Source of the DNA: Micromonospora parathelypteridis
GTDB taxonomy: Bacteria > Actinomycetota > Actinomycetes > Mycobacteriales > Micromonosporaceae
DNA: 64,000 nucleotides
Assembly: GCF_014201145.1 (NCBI RefSeq)
Contig: NZ_JACHDP010000001.1
Coordinates: 6,200,001-6,264,000 of the forward strand
Direction: 5' to 3'
The stretch's first letter is position 1. Each line of letters begins with the position of its first letter. Position numbers and translations under genes: made by a program. Of the stretch, positions 54,609 to 63,058 are shown piece by piece. The notes beneath the pieces were generated by a model. That model was not told where the DNA came from, did not search any database, and saw only the letters and a list, made by a program, of their open reading frames with translations.

Positions 54609-56984
54609 GTGACAGCATCAACACGCCTCGGCGGGGCGGCGGTGGTCCTGGGTTTGATCCTGGCGGGCCTGAGCGGCCCGCCAGCCGGCGCGCACCAGCG
54701 TGACCGGGGCTACGCGGCCGAGATCCGCCGCGCGTCGTACGGCGTCCCGCACATCACGGCCACGAGCTACGCCAACCTCGGCTTCGGAGTCGGACACGTG
54801 CAGGCGGAGGACAACCTGTGCGTCATCGCCGAGAAGGTGGTCACGGTCAACGGCGAGCGCTCCCGCTACTTCGGTGCGACCGGCCCGACCGACGCGAACG
54901 TCCGCAGCGACCTGTTCTTCAGAAAGATCATCGAGGATCGGACGGTCGAGCGGCTGCTCGACGGCCGCCGCGACGGCGTGCACTCCCCGTCCAACGACGT
55001 CCGTGACCAGATTCGCGGCTTCGTCGCCGGCTACAACTCCTACCTCCGCCGCACCGGCGCGGCGCGGCTCACCGACCCGGCGTGCCGGGCCAAGCCATGG
55101 GTACGCCCGCTGACCGAGATGGACGTCTGGCGCACCACCTGGGCCAGCATGGTCCGGGCCAGCTCGCGCGCCGTACTCGACGGGATCGTCGCCGCCGCCC
55201 CGCCCACCGCTACCGGCCCGGCCGCCGTGCAGGACGCGCCGGGCGCGGCCGCCGTGCTCGCGGCCAGCGACGGCGCCCCGGCCGGAGTGGGCAGCAACGC
55301 GTACGGGCTCGGCGAGGCGGCGACCGCCAACCGGGGCGGCATGGTGTTGGCCAATCCGCACTTCCCGTGGGACGGCGCGGAACGCTTCTACCGGATGCAC
55401 CTCAAGGTGCCCGGTCGCTACGACGTCGAGGGCGCTGCCCTGATCGGCGACCCGATCATCGAAATCGGGCACAACCGCACCCTCGCCTGGAGCCACACCG
55501 TCTCCACCGCTCGCCGGTTCGTCTGGCACCGCCTCGCGCTGGTCGCCGGCGACCCCACCTCCTACTACGTGGACGGTCGACCACGGAAGATGACCACCCG
55601 CACGGTCACCGTCCAGGTGCCCAACCCGAACGGTGGCATGGTGCCGGTCAGCCGGACCTTCCACGACACCCACTTCGGGCCGGTCGTGGTGGTGCCCGGC
55701 ACGTTCGACTGGAGCGCCGACACGGCTTACGCGATCACCGACGTCAACGCCACCAACAACCGGGCGTTCGACGGCTGGCTGCAGATGGGCCGCGCCGAGA
55801 CGGTCCGCGACCTGAAGCGGGTGCTCGACCGATACCAGTTCCTGCCCTGGGTCAACGTGATCGCCGCCGACGCCCGCGGCGAGGCGCTCTATGCCGACCA
55901 CTCCGTGGTGCCCCGGGTGACCGACGCCCTCGCCGCCGCCTGCATCCCGGCGCCGTTCCAGCCGCTCTACGCCAGCAGCGGCCAGGCCGTCCTGGACGGC
56001 TCCCGCTCGGCCTGCGCGCTCGGCGCCGACCCGGATGCCGCCGTGCCCGGCATCCTCGGCCCGGCGAACCTGCCGGTGCGCTTCCGCGCCGACTACGTCA
56101 CCAACTCCAACGACAGCTACTGGCTGGCCAACCCCCAGGCCCCGCTGGAGGGCTACGCGCGGATCATCGGCGACGAACGCACCCCTCGCAGCCTGCGTAC
56201 CCGTCTCGGCCTCGACCAGGTGCAGCAGCGTCTCGCCGGCACCGACGGGTTGCCCGGCCGCGGGTTCACCGCCGACCGGCTGTGGCGGACCGTCTTCGGC
56301 AACCGGGTGTACGGCGGTGAACTGGTCCGCGACGACCTGGTGGCGCTCTGCACCGCCCAGCCGACCGGCACCGCCTCGAACGGCGCCACGGTCGACCTGC
56401 GTGCCGCCTGCACGACACTGGCCCGCTGGGACCTGCACGCCGACCTGAACAGTCGCGGCGCACACCTGTTCACCGAGTTCGTCCTGGCCAACGGGCTGCG
56501 CTTCGCGGAACCCTTCGCCGTCAACAACCCGGTGCACACGCCGCGCCGACTCGACACCGCCAACCCTGGCGTGCGTACCGCGCTCGCCGACGCCGTGCAG
56601 CGCCTCGCCGGCATCCCGCTGGACGCACGTCTCGGCGACGTCCAGACCGAGCCGCGCGGCGACCGGCGCATCCCGATCCACGGCGGACGCGCCGAGGCCG
56701 GCATTTTCAACATGATCATCAACAACCGGGTGCCCGGCGTCGGCTATCCGAAGGTGGTCCACGGCTCGTCGTTCGTGATGGCCGTCGAGTTGGGCCCGCA
56801 CGGGCCCTCAGGACGCCAGATCCTCACCTACTCCCAGTCGACCAACCCGAACTCACCCTGGTACGGCGACCAGACCGCGCTCTACTCGGGCAAGGGCTGG
56901 GACACGATCAAGTACACCGAGGCCCAGATCAAGGCCGACCCGAATCTGCGCACCTACCGAGTCGCCGAGGGCCGGCACCACTGA
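54609..56984 (+). CDS. Secreted Ntn acylase, aculeacin A acylase/penicillin amidase family
   Basis: 791 residues, the length of Actinoplanes aculeacin A acylase (~786). A signal peptide (AVVLGLILAGLSGPPAGAHQ) precedes the alpha chain (RRASYGVPHITATSYANLGFGVGHVQAEDNLC). The autocatalytic site is APAGVG|SNAYGLG, with Ser229 as the N-terminal nucleophile of the beta chain. The oxyanion Asn is in ITDVNATNNRAFDGW or SNDSYWLANPQAPL. These enzymes deacylate lipopeptides or acyl-homoserine lactones. GTG 54609 has GGGGGGAGGACG upstream. It has a strong terminator. Neighbouring exporter and SARP regulator fit a role in secondary metabolism. Confidence 0.93.
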   Translation: MTASTRLGGAAVVLGLILAGLSGPPAGAHQRDRGYAAEIRRASYGVPHITATSYANLGFGVGHVQAEDNLCVIAEKVVTVNGERSRYFGATGPTDANVRSDLFFRKIIEDRTVERLLDGRRDGVHSPSNDVRDQIRGFVAGYNSYLRRTGAARLTDPACRAKPWVRPLTEMDVWRTTWASMVRASSRAVLDGIVAAAPPTATGPAAVQDAPGAAAVLAASDGAPAGVGSNAYGLGEAATANRGGMVLANPHFPWDGAERFYRMHLKVPGRYDVEGAALIGDPIIEIGHNRTLAWSHTVSTARRFVWHRLALVAGDPTSYYVDGRPRKMTTRTVTVQVPNPNGGMVPVSRTFHDTHFGPVVVVPGTFDWSADTAYAITDVNATNNRAFDGWLQMGRAETVRDLKRVLDRYQFLPWVNVIAADARGEALYADHSVVPRVTDALAAACIPAPFQPLYASSGQAVLDGSRSACALGADPDAAVPGILGPANLPVRFRADYVTNSNDSYWLANPQAPLEGYARIIGDERTPRSLRTRLGLDQVQQRLAGTDGLPGRGFTADRLWRTVFGNRVYGGELVRDDLVALCTAQPTGTASNGATVDLRAACTTLARWDLHADLNSRGAHLFTEFVLANGLRFAEPFAVNNPVHTPRRLDTANPGVRTALADAVQRLAGIPLDARLGDVQTEPRGDRRIPIHGGRAEAGIFNMIINNRVPGVGYPKVVHGSSFVMAVELGPHGPSGRQILTYSQSTNPNSPWYGDQTALYSGKGWDTIKYTEAQIKADPNLRTYRVAEGRHH

Positions 56985-56997
56985 TCCACGAACACGG

Positions 56998-57032
56998 ACC
57001 GGCCGGGCTCCCTGGCGGGGAGCCCGGCCGGT
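56998..57032 (+). terminator. Terminator of the acylase gene
   Basis: ACCGGCCGGGCTCCC pairs with GGGGAGCCCGGCCGGT (one mismatch) across a short loop, 13 bases after the stop. Confidence 0.85.
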
Positions 57033-57136
57033 GCGGTCGAGGCCGTCGTAGAGCTGTCCGGCTCAGCGGGGGGCGTGCTGCGTCGGAGGAGGTACGGGCG
57101 GCGCGACCGCTCTCCACGCGGTCAATCCACCTGCTC

Positions 57137-57940
57137 TCAGCCCGGTAGACGGCCCCGCGTGGAGACGAAGTGGTACGACATGACGGCGAAGCCGGGGTCA
57201 CGGACCAGCCGCCGGAAGGCGTGCAGTTGGTCGGGTGACAGCCCCGCGGCGAGCAGATCCGGCTCCAACTGGCGGGAGTTCGTCTCGTAGAGCGACGCCC
57301 CGGTCGAACCACCGGCCCAACTCTGCGAATGCGTGATGGTGTCCACATCGGTCAGACCAGCGAGGGTCATCTCGGTGTGCACGTCCTGTGCCCACCCCAG
57401 GCCGGCTCCGTGCTCCTGCAGGACACCCATCATGGCGTCCATCACCTGCGCGAAGAGCTTCGCGGCGTCGTCGTTCGGTGCGGTCAGCACCCGCTGTGGC
57501 GTGGTGCAGTCGAACTCCTCGACCACCAGCCACCCGCCGGGAGCCAGCGCGCCGGTGAGCGTGCGGAGGACCCGCCGTCGTTCGGGAAGATGCAGCAGCA
57601 CCAGCCGAGCGTGGATCAGGTCGAACGCGTCCCCGGGTGGCGGCTCGGTGCGGACGTCGTGCCGGCGTACGTGCAGGTTGCCCTTCGCCACCAGGTGCGC
57701 GGGGTCGATGTCCGTGGCCAGCACGTGACCACCGTCGCCGATCGCGCGGGCGATCCGCCGGGCGATCGAGCCGCCACCCGCCCCGACCTCCCAGCAGGTG
57801 GCCCCCGGTCGCAGGACCGGGTGGGCCAGGCGGCGCGTCGTGATCGGATCCAGGAAGGACTCCAGCGCGTGCATCTGGGGAACGGCGTCGGGTGCGCCGT
57901 TGTCGAACGTGTACGTGCCGTCGCTCGTAGCGGTTGCCAT
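57137..57940 (-). CDS. SAM-dependent methyltransferase (class I)
   Basis: 267 residues. Motif I WEVGAGGGSIARRIA, motif II acid in VLATDIDPAHL, and DVRTEPPPGDAFDLIHARLVLLHLPERRRVLRTLTGALAPGGWLVVEEF give the Rossmann-like methyltransferase fold. The C-terminal half (DDAAKLFAQVMDAMMGVLQEHGAGLGWAQDV) is a helical cap. Substrate unknown; relatives are small-molecule O- or N-methyltransferases. ATG 57940 has GGAGAGGTGG upstream. It stands alone between the acylase and the liv-like operon. Confidence 0.9.
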   Translation of the reverse strand: MATATSDGTYTFDNGAPDAVPQMHALESFLDPITTRRLAHPVLRPGATCWEVGAGGGSIARRIARAIGDGGHVLATDIDPAHLVAKGNLHVRRHDVRTEPPPGDAFDLIHARLVLLHLPERRRVLRTLTGALAPGGWLVVEEFDCTTPQRVLTAPNDDAAKLFAQVMDAMMGVLQEHGAGLGWAQDVHTEMTLAGLTDVDTITHSQSWAGGSTGASLYETNSRQLEPDLLAAGLSPDQLHAFRRLVRDPGFAVMSYHFVSTRGRLPG

Positions 57941-57972
57941 CGGTGTCCACCTCTCCGAGAGGGTTCGGGTGA

Positions 57973-58743
57973 CTACGGGGTGTCGGCCCAGAGCCGAGGG
58001 GTCGGTCGGTTCGCCGGGGGCGGCGGGACGGCGGCGACGCTCAACATCGCTGCCAGTGGGGCCGGATCGACGCGGGCCTCTCCGGTCGGTCGGTCGTAGA
58101 CGACCCGGCCGTACTCCAGCACCGCCACCCGGTCCGCGATCTCGATCGCATGCTGGAGTTGCTGCTCCACGAGCAGCACGGTCAGGCCGTCGGCCGCGAG
58201 GGCGCTGATGAGCCCCCGGACCCGCGCCGCCAGGTCGGGAGAGAGGCCCTCACACGGCTCGTCGAGCAGCAGCACCCGTGGCTGGCCGAGAAGCGCACGG
58301 GCTATCGCCAGCATTTGCTGCTCGCCGCCGGAGAGCTCGCAGCCACGGTGGCGCAGCCGCTCCGCCAGCCTCGGCAGCAGCTCCAGGATCCGGGCCACCG
58401 TCCAGCCCTCGCCACCGGCGGTCGCGGCCCGCCAGGGTGCGGCCGCCAGGACCAGGTGCTCGGCCACGGTCAGGCGGGAGAAGACCCGCCGGCCCTGCGG
58501 AACGAGACCGACCCCGGACTGGGCGATCCGGTGCGGTTGCCGGCCGGCCACGTGCACGCCGCCGATCTCGATACGACCACTGCTGGCTCGCACCAGCCCG
58601 GCGATGGTGTGCACGAGAGTGCTCTTGCCAGCCCCGTTGCGGCCCACCACGGCCTGGATGCAGCCGGGCTGCACCTGGAAGCTGACCTCGTGCAGCACGA
58701 TCCCCCCGGCGTAGCCGGCGCACAGGCGCTCCACGCACAGCAT
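57973..58743 (-). CDS. livF: Branched-chain amino-acid-type ABC ATPase LivF
   Basis: 256 residues. Walker A GRNGAGKST, signature LSGGEQQMLAIARALL, Walker B VLLLDEPCEGLSP and VLLVEQQLQHAIEIADR. LivF-type ATPases have the ELSGGEQQ and VEQ elements seen here. Its start shares one base with the LivG stop. Last gene of the operon; the 30-residue Pro-rich tail is not conserved. Confidence 0.94.
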   Translation of the reverse strand: MLCVERLCAGYAGGIVLHEVSFQVQPGCIQAVVGRNGAGKSTLVHTIAGLVRASSGRIEIGGVHVAGRQPHRIAQSGVGLVPQGRRVFSRLTVAEHLVLAAAPWRAATAGGEGWTVARILELLPRLAERLRHRGCELSGGEQQMLAIARALLGQPRVLLLDEPCEGLSPDLAARVRGLISALAADGLTVLLVEQQLQHAIEIADRVAVLEYGRVVYDRPTGEARVDPAPLAAMLSVAAVPPPPANRPTPRLWADTP

Positions 58744-59486
58744 CAGGCCACCCCGTCGGCGTAGGCCTGCCGCACCAGCGGCGAGGTGCGGATCTCGTCT
58801 GGCGTACCGGCGGCCAACGTCTGGCCGTCGCGGAGCACGGTGACCGTGTCGCAGAGCGCGTACACCAGGTCCAGTCGATGTTCGACCAGCAGCACGGCGA
58901 TCGCCCTGGGCAGCGCCCGGAGCAGGTCGAGCAGCCGGCCAACCTCGGCGGCGGACAGTCCCGCCGCGGGTTCGTCGAGCAGCAGCAGGCGGGGGCTACC
59001 GGCAAGGGCCATCGCGATCTCCAACTGGCGTTGTTGCCCATGTGCGAGGTACCCGGCGGGCACCGCCGCGACGTCGGCGAGGCCCATCCGCTCCAGCAGC
59101 GGGCCTGCCCGGTGTTGCGCGGTGCGCCGGCGTCCGCCCGGCCACCACCTGCGGCGCGGGATGACCCGTGGCAGCGCGGCCACCACGACGTTCTCCGTCG
59201 CGGTGAGTGTTGGAAAGACCGCTGGTCGTTGGTGTATCCGGTTGATGCCTCGGCGGGCCCGTGCCGCCGGGCCGAGCCGACTGATGTCCCGTCCAGCGAA
59301 GCGCACCGCGCCGCGCTGCGGCTTCGTGGCACCGCCGATCACGTTGAGAAGGGTCGTCTTGCCGGCTCCGTTGGGGCCGATCAGGGCGTGCCGCTGGCCG
59401 TCGTGGATGGACAGGTCGACGCCGGCGAGTGCGGTGAGCGAGCCGTAGCGCACGCTGACATCCTCGGCGCTGAGCAGGGGGTTCAT
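58743..59486 (-). CDS. livG: Branched-chain amino-acid-type ABC ATPase LivG
   Basis: 247 residues. Walker A GPNGAGKTT, the LivG-typical NVIGG and RRGINRIHQRPAVFPTLTATENV (here RIHQ replaces the usual RTFQ), Walker B LLLLDEPAAGLS and VLLVEHRLDLVYALCD. The family signature LSGGQ is replaced by YLAHGQQRQLEIAMAL, a typical LivG degeneracy. Start ATG overlaps the LivM stop by 4 bp. Confidence 0.93.
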   Translation of the reverse strand: MNPLLSAEDVSVRYGSLTALAGVDLSIHDGQRHALIGPNGAGKTTLLNVIGGATKPQRGAVRFAGRDISRLGPAARARRGINRIHQRPAVFPTLTATENVVVAALPRVIPRRRWWPGGRRRTAQHRAGPLLERMGLADVAAVPAGYLAHGQQRQLEIAMALAGSPRLLLLDEPAAGLSAAEVGRLLDLLRALPRAIAVLLVEHRLDLVYALCDTVTVLRDGQTLAAGTPDEIRTSPLVRQAYADGVA

Positions 59487-60502
59487 GCGCGTAGTTCCGG
59501 TACCGCTGCGTGGTCACGTGCGGGTGGCTCCTGCGGGTGGCTCGGCGCGGCGCTTGACGGACGTAGCCGGACCCGCGCCCTGTTCACGCCGGTGGGCAGC
59601 AGGTAGACCGTCGCCACGAACAGCGCTCCCAGCACCAGTGGCGCGTGGCCGGGCAGCACCCCGAACAGCCAGTCCCGAACGGCGATGACGAGCGCCGCGC
59701 CCACCAGGGCGCCGCCGACCGAGGCGGTGCCACCGATGACGACACCGAGCAACAGCAGCGCGGACGTGTCGAAGCCGAAGTCGGCGGGGGAGATGTACTG
59801 CTGGGCGACGACCAGCAGCGAGCCGGCGCCGCCGGCTATCGCCCCGGCGGCGATGTGCGCCCCGGACACGTGCAGCGGCACGCGGTGCCCGCTGGCCCGC
59901 AGCCGCGTCTCGTCGTCCCGACCGGCACGCAGCAGCAGCCCGGCCCGGGTACGCAGCAGTAACAGCACCGCGCCGACGAGCGTGGCCACGACGACCAGGG
60001 TGTACATGTAACGAGCCTGATCGCTGGCCAGGGCCGGGAGCCCCCAGAACGGGCGGACCGCGGGCATGCCGGCCAACCCGTCCGTGCCACCGGTCACCGA
60101 CCGCCAACGACCGAGAACGGTCACGACGAGTTCACCGATGGCCAGTGTGATCATCAGGACGATCACTCCCCGGGCATGGACGACGAGCGGCACGGTCAGC
60201 GCGGCCAGCACCGCCCCGGCGCCCGCCGCGACGGCGAGCTGCACGACGCCGACGTCGGAGATCCGGCTGCCGATCACGACACAGGCGTAGGCGCCCGCCG
60301 CGTACGGTGCGGTCTGGCCGAGGGTGGGCATGCCGGCGACGCCGGTGAGCAGGGCCACGCTCACCCCGACCAGCGCCAGTGCCAGCGTCCGGGCGAGGAT
60401 CGCCGTCGTGTAGTCGTCGACCACCCACGGCGCCATGACCAGACCGGCCAGGACGAGCGCCGCGACAGCGCCTCGTGCCCGGCGGATCACCTCGTTCCTC
60501 AT
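59483..60502 (-). CDS. livM: Branched-chain amino-acid-type ABC permease LivM
   Basis: 339 residues with eight to ten membrane helices. LivM landmarks: TGVAGMPTLGQTAPYAAGAY, HARGVIVLMITLAIGELV, RSVTGGTDGLAGMP, DDETRLRASGHRVPLHVSGAHIAAGAIAGGAGSL and SADFGFDTSALLLLGVVIGG. ATG 60502 is chosen for GGAGGG 4 bases ahead and its ATGA overlap with the LivH stop; ATG 60514 is the alternative. A Pro/Arg-rich tail follows the last helix. Confidence 0.92.
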   Translation of the reverse strand: MRNEVIRRARGAVAALVLAGLVMAPWVVDDYTTAILARTLALALVGVSVALLTGVAGMPTLGQTAPYAAGAYACVVIGSRISDVGVVQLAVAAGAGAVLAALTVPLVVHARGVIVLMITLAIGELVVTVLGRWRSVTGGTDGLAGMPAVRPFWGLPALASDQARYMYTLVVVATLVGAVLLLLRTRAGLLLRAGRDDETRLRASGHRVPLHVSGAHIAAGAIAGGAGSLLVVAQQYISPADFGFDTSALLLLGVVIGGTASVGGALVGAALVIAVRDWLFGVLPGHAPLVLGALFVATVYLLPTGVNRARVRLRPSSAAPSHPQEPPARDHAAVPELRA

Positions 60503-61395
60503 GTCGCCCTCCATCTGCTGGCCAGGCCCCGCGCCCGCACGGCCAGCACAGCCGCCATGGCGGCGAACAGCAGGAATGGCGCGGCGGACGGCAGCAGCGC
60601 CACTCCCAGCGTCTGGATCTCGCCGATCGCGAGCGCGGCCAGCAGAGTGCCCGCCATCGACCCGAGACCACCGAGGACCACGACCACCAGGGACAACAGC
60701 AGCACGGTGTCGGCGGTGTCCGTGCCGGGACCGATGATGGGCGCGCCCAGCACCCCGGCCGCGCCGGCCAGCGCGCCGGCGGCGGCGAGCACGCCGGCGC
60801 GGATCCGCGCGGGACTCACGCCCAGACAGGCGACCATCTCCGCGTCGTCGACGGCCGCCCGCACCAGCATCCCGGCCCTGGTCCGCCGCACCACCAGGTA
60901 GAGCGCCGCGGCGATCACCGCCGCGACGACGATGAAGACCAACCGGTACGCGGCGTAGCGGTGGCCGGCGACCACCACCGACCCCTCCAGGGCAGCGGGC
61001 ACCCGCACCTGCGGATCGTCGGGCCCGAAGCCGGCGACGAGCAGGCTCCCGCCGGCCAGTGCCACTCCGAACGTCAGCAGCGCCTGGGTCAGGTGGTTAC
61101 CGGTGGCGACCGGGGTGAGCAGTCCGGCCAGCAGCGCACCCGCCGCGGCGGCCGCCAGCACACCGACCGCCAGCGCCAACGCCAGGCTCGCCCAGCCGCC
61201 GTCGAACAGCGCCGCGGCGGTGTACCCGCCGATCGCGTAGAGCGTGCCGTGCGCCAGGTTGAGGATGTTGGCGACGCCGAAACAGAAGACCAGGCCCGAC
61301 GCGGCGACGAAGACGAGCAGCCCGTAGGCGACTCCGTCCAGAGCCGGGATCACGTACGGGTCGATCCGGCTCGTGCCGGCCGCCACCACCATCAT
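60499..61395 (-). CDS. livH: Branched-chain amino-acid-type ABC permease LivH
   Basis: 298 residues with about eight membrane helices. It carries the LivH pattern LDGVAYGLLVFVAASGLVFCFGVANILNLAHGTLYAIGGYTAA, the EAA-like loop DDAEMVACLGVSPARIRAG and a C-terminal LGGLGSMAGTLLAALAIGEIQTLG. Start ATG overlaps the binding-protein stop by 4 bp. With LivM it forms the channel. Confidence 0.93.
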   Translation of the reverse strand: MMVVAAGTSRIDPYVIPALDGVAYGLLVFVAASGLVFCFGVANILNLAHGTLYAIGGYTAAALFDGGWASLALALAVGVLAAAAAGALLAGLLTPVATGNHLTQALLTFGVALAGGSLLVAGFGPDDPQVRVPAALEGSVVVAGHRYAAYRLVFIVVAAVIAAALYLVVRRTRAGMLVRAAVDDAEMVACLGVSPARIRAGVLAAAGALAGAAGVLGAPIIGPGTDTADTVLLLSLVVVVLGGLGSMAGTLLAALAIGEIQTLGVALLPSAAPFLLFAAMAAVLAVRARGLASRWRAT

Positions 61396-62585
61396 CGGCC
61401 GACGGTCGCGAGGTCACCCACGACGGTGTTGGACAGCGCCCGGCCGTCCTGGCGGACCTGCCGCAGGTACCACTTCTGCACGGGGGAGTGCGTGGTGGTG
61501 GAGAACTGCCAGGTGCCGCGCGGGCTGGCGATCTGGCCGAGCTGGCCGATGGCCGTGTTGATGGCCTCCGGAGTCGGGTCGCTCCCGGCGGCGCCGATCG
61601 CCCGGTCCAGCACCGCGGCCGCGTCGTACGAGGCGAGCGCGTACGTCGTCGGCGAACCGTCGTGCTTGGCCTTCCACGCCGCGACGAAGGCCCGGTTCTC
61701 CGCGTTGTCGAGGTCGGGCGAGTAGTTGAGGACCGAGTAGATGTCCCGGGCGGCCTCGCCCTGCGCGTTGAGCACCCCGCCCTCGGTGAGGAAGCCGGCC
61801 GCGTACAGCGGGACGTCCTTGATCTCGGACTGCGCGTACTGCTTCACGAAGTCGACGGCGGCGCTTCCGGCGTAGAAGGTGTAGACGGCCGCCGCGCCGG
61901 ACGCCTTGATGCGGGCGAAGTACGGAGTGAAGTTGGTGGTGGCCGGGAACGGTGTGAAGGTCGTCTTGCCGTCGGTGTTCGCGAGCTTCCCGCCGATCTT
62001 CACGAAGGTGTCGGTGAAACCACGCAGCTCGTCCCAGCCGCCCTGGTAGTCCGGGCCGATCGCGTACACGGAGCCCTGCACGTTGTCGCGGACGTGCTGG
62101 GCGATCGCCTCACCCGGCTCGTCGGAGAGGTACGAGGTGTGCCAGACCCGGGAGACGTCCTTGAGCTCGGGTCGGCCGTTGGAACCGACGAGTGGCACCT
62201 TGGTCTCGTCGAGCAGGGGAGTGACTCCGGCGACCGAGCCACCACCGACGATGCCGGTGAGCGCGGACACCCGGTCCTGCTTGAGCAGTTTGGTCGCCGC
62301 CGGGACCGCGGTCTGTGCGCCGTTGCCCTCGTCCGCGACGACGAGGTCGACCCGTCGACCGCCGAGTTTGCCGTCGTGGGTGTCCAGGTAGAGCTGGAAG
62401 CCGTCGCGGATCTCCGTGCCGACGGCCTGGTACGTCCCGGACAGCGACGCGAGCAGGCCGATCTTTATCGAGCCGCTGGCGCTCGGGCCCGGCCCGTCAT
62501 CGCCGCAGGCGGTGCCGACGGTCAGCACGACCGCGAGCAGCGTGGCGCCGAGGGCACGGCTGTGCCAGGGGGTGGTGTGAGGCAT
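61392..62585 (-). CDS. Branched-chain amino-acid-type ABC substrate-binding lipoprotein
   Basis: 397 residues. Lipobox GTAC with Cys27. The mature domain is a type-I periplasmic fold (IKIGLLASLSGTYQAVGTEIRDGFQLYLDTHDGKLGGRRVDLVVADEG; ALTGIVGGGSVAGVTPLLDETKVPLVGS; SVYAIGPDYQGGWDELRGF). Substrate may be an amino acid, urea/amide or aromatic compound, which the family cannot distinguish. Start ATG 62585 has CCTGGAGAAGAAG upstream. It starts the transporter operon just downstream of the roadblock gene. Confidence 0.93.
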   Translation of the reverse strand: MPHTTPWHSRALGATLLAVVLTVGTACGDDGPGPSASGSIKIGLLASLSGTYQAVGTEIRDGFQLYLDTHDGKLGGRRVDLVVADEGNGAQTAVPAATKLLKQDRVSALTGIVGGGSVAGVTPLLDETKVPLVGSNGRPELKDVSRVWHTSYLSDEPGEAIAQHVRDNVQGSVYAIGPDYQGGWDELRGFTDTFVKIGGKLANTDGKTTFTPFPATTNFTPYFARIKASGAAAVYTFYAGSAAVDFVKQYAQSEIKDVPLYAAGFLTEGGVLNAQGEAARDIYSVLNYSPDLDNAENRAFVAAWKAKHDGSPTTYALASYDAAAVLDRAIGAAGSDPTPEAINTAIGQLGQIASPRGTWQFSTTTHSPVQKWYLRQVRQDGRALSNTVVGDLATVGR

Positions 62586-62637
62586 GTCTTCTTCTCCAGG
62601 GAAAGGATGGGTCTCCGGCGTGGGGGCGCCGGGGCTG

Positions 62638-63042
62638 TCAACGGCTGCGGGCGAGTGCCGCTCGGGCCGCGGGTGTCAGGGCGTCCCCGATGCGGTTGGC
62701 CAGCTCGGTCATCTCGTAGGAGACCTTGCCGACGTCGCACTCGGGTGCGGCGAGCACCAGCAGCGACGCGCCGTCGTTGAAGGCCATCGAGAACATGAAA
62801 CCGCCCTCGAGTTGCGTGACGTTGGAGATCACCGCGCCGGCGTCGAAGAAGGCCGCCGCGCCGCGCAGCAGGCTGACAAGCCCGCTGCCCGTCGCGGCCA
62901 ACTGGTCGGCCCGGTCCGGCGGCAGGTCACGGGTGGCGGCCACCATCAGGCCGTCGCTGGAGATGGCGATCGCATGGCTGACCTCGCTCGCGCGCGCGGC
63001 GAAGCTGTCCAGCAGCCAGCCGAGATCCTGTTGGTCGCTCAC
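62638..63042 (-). CDS. Roadblock/LC7-domain protein
   Basis: 134 residues, one roadblock domain: LGWLLDSFAARASEVSHAIAISSDGLMVAATRDLPPDRADQLAATGSGLVSLLRGAAAFF, ISNVTQLEGGFMFSMAFNDGASLLVLAAPECDVGKVSYEM. In actinobacterial conservons such proteins act with a sensor kinase, a DUF742 protein and a small GTPase; the latter two are absent here. GTG 63042 has AGGAGAGCAC upstream and lies 16 bases after the kinase stop. Cotranscribed with the kinase and probably the ABC genes. Confidence 0.92.
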   Translation of the reverse strand: MSDQQDLGWLLDSFAARASEVSHAIAISSDGLMVAATRDLPPDRADQLAATGSGLVSLLRGAAAFFDAGAVISNVTQLEGGFMFSMAFNDGASLLVLAAPECDVGKVSYEMTELANRIGDALTPAARAALARSR

Positions 63043-63058
63043 GTGCTCTCCTGTCGCG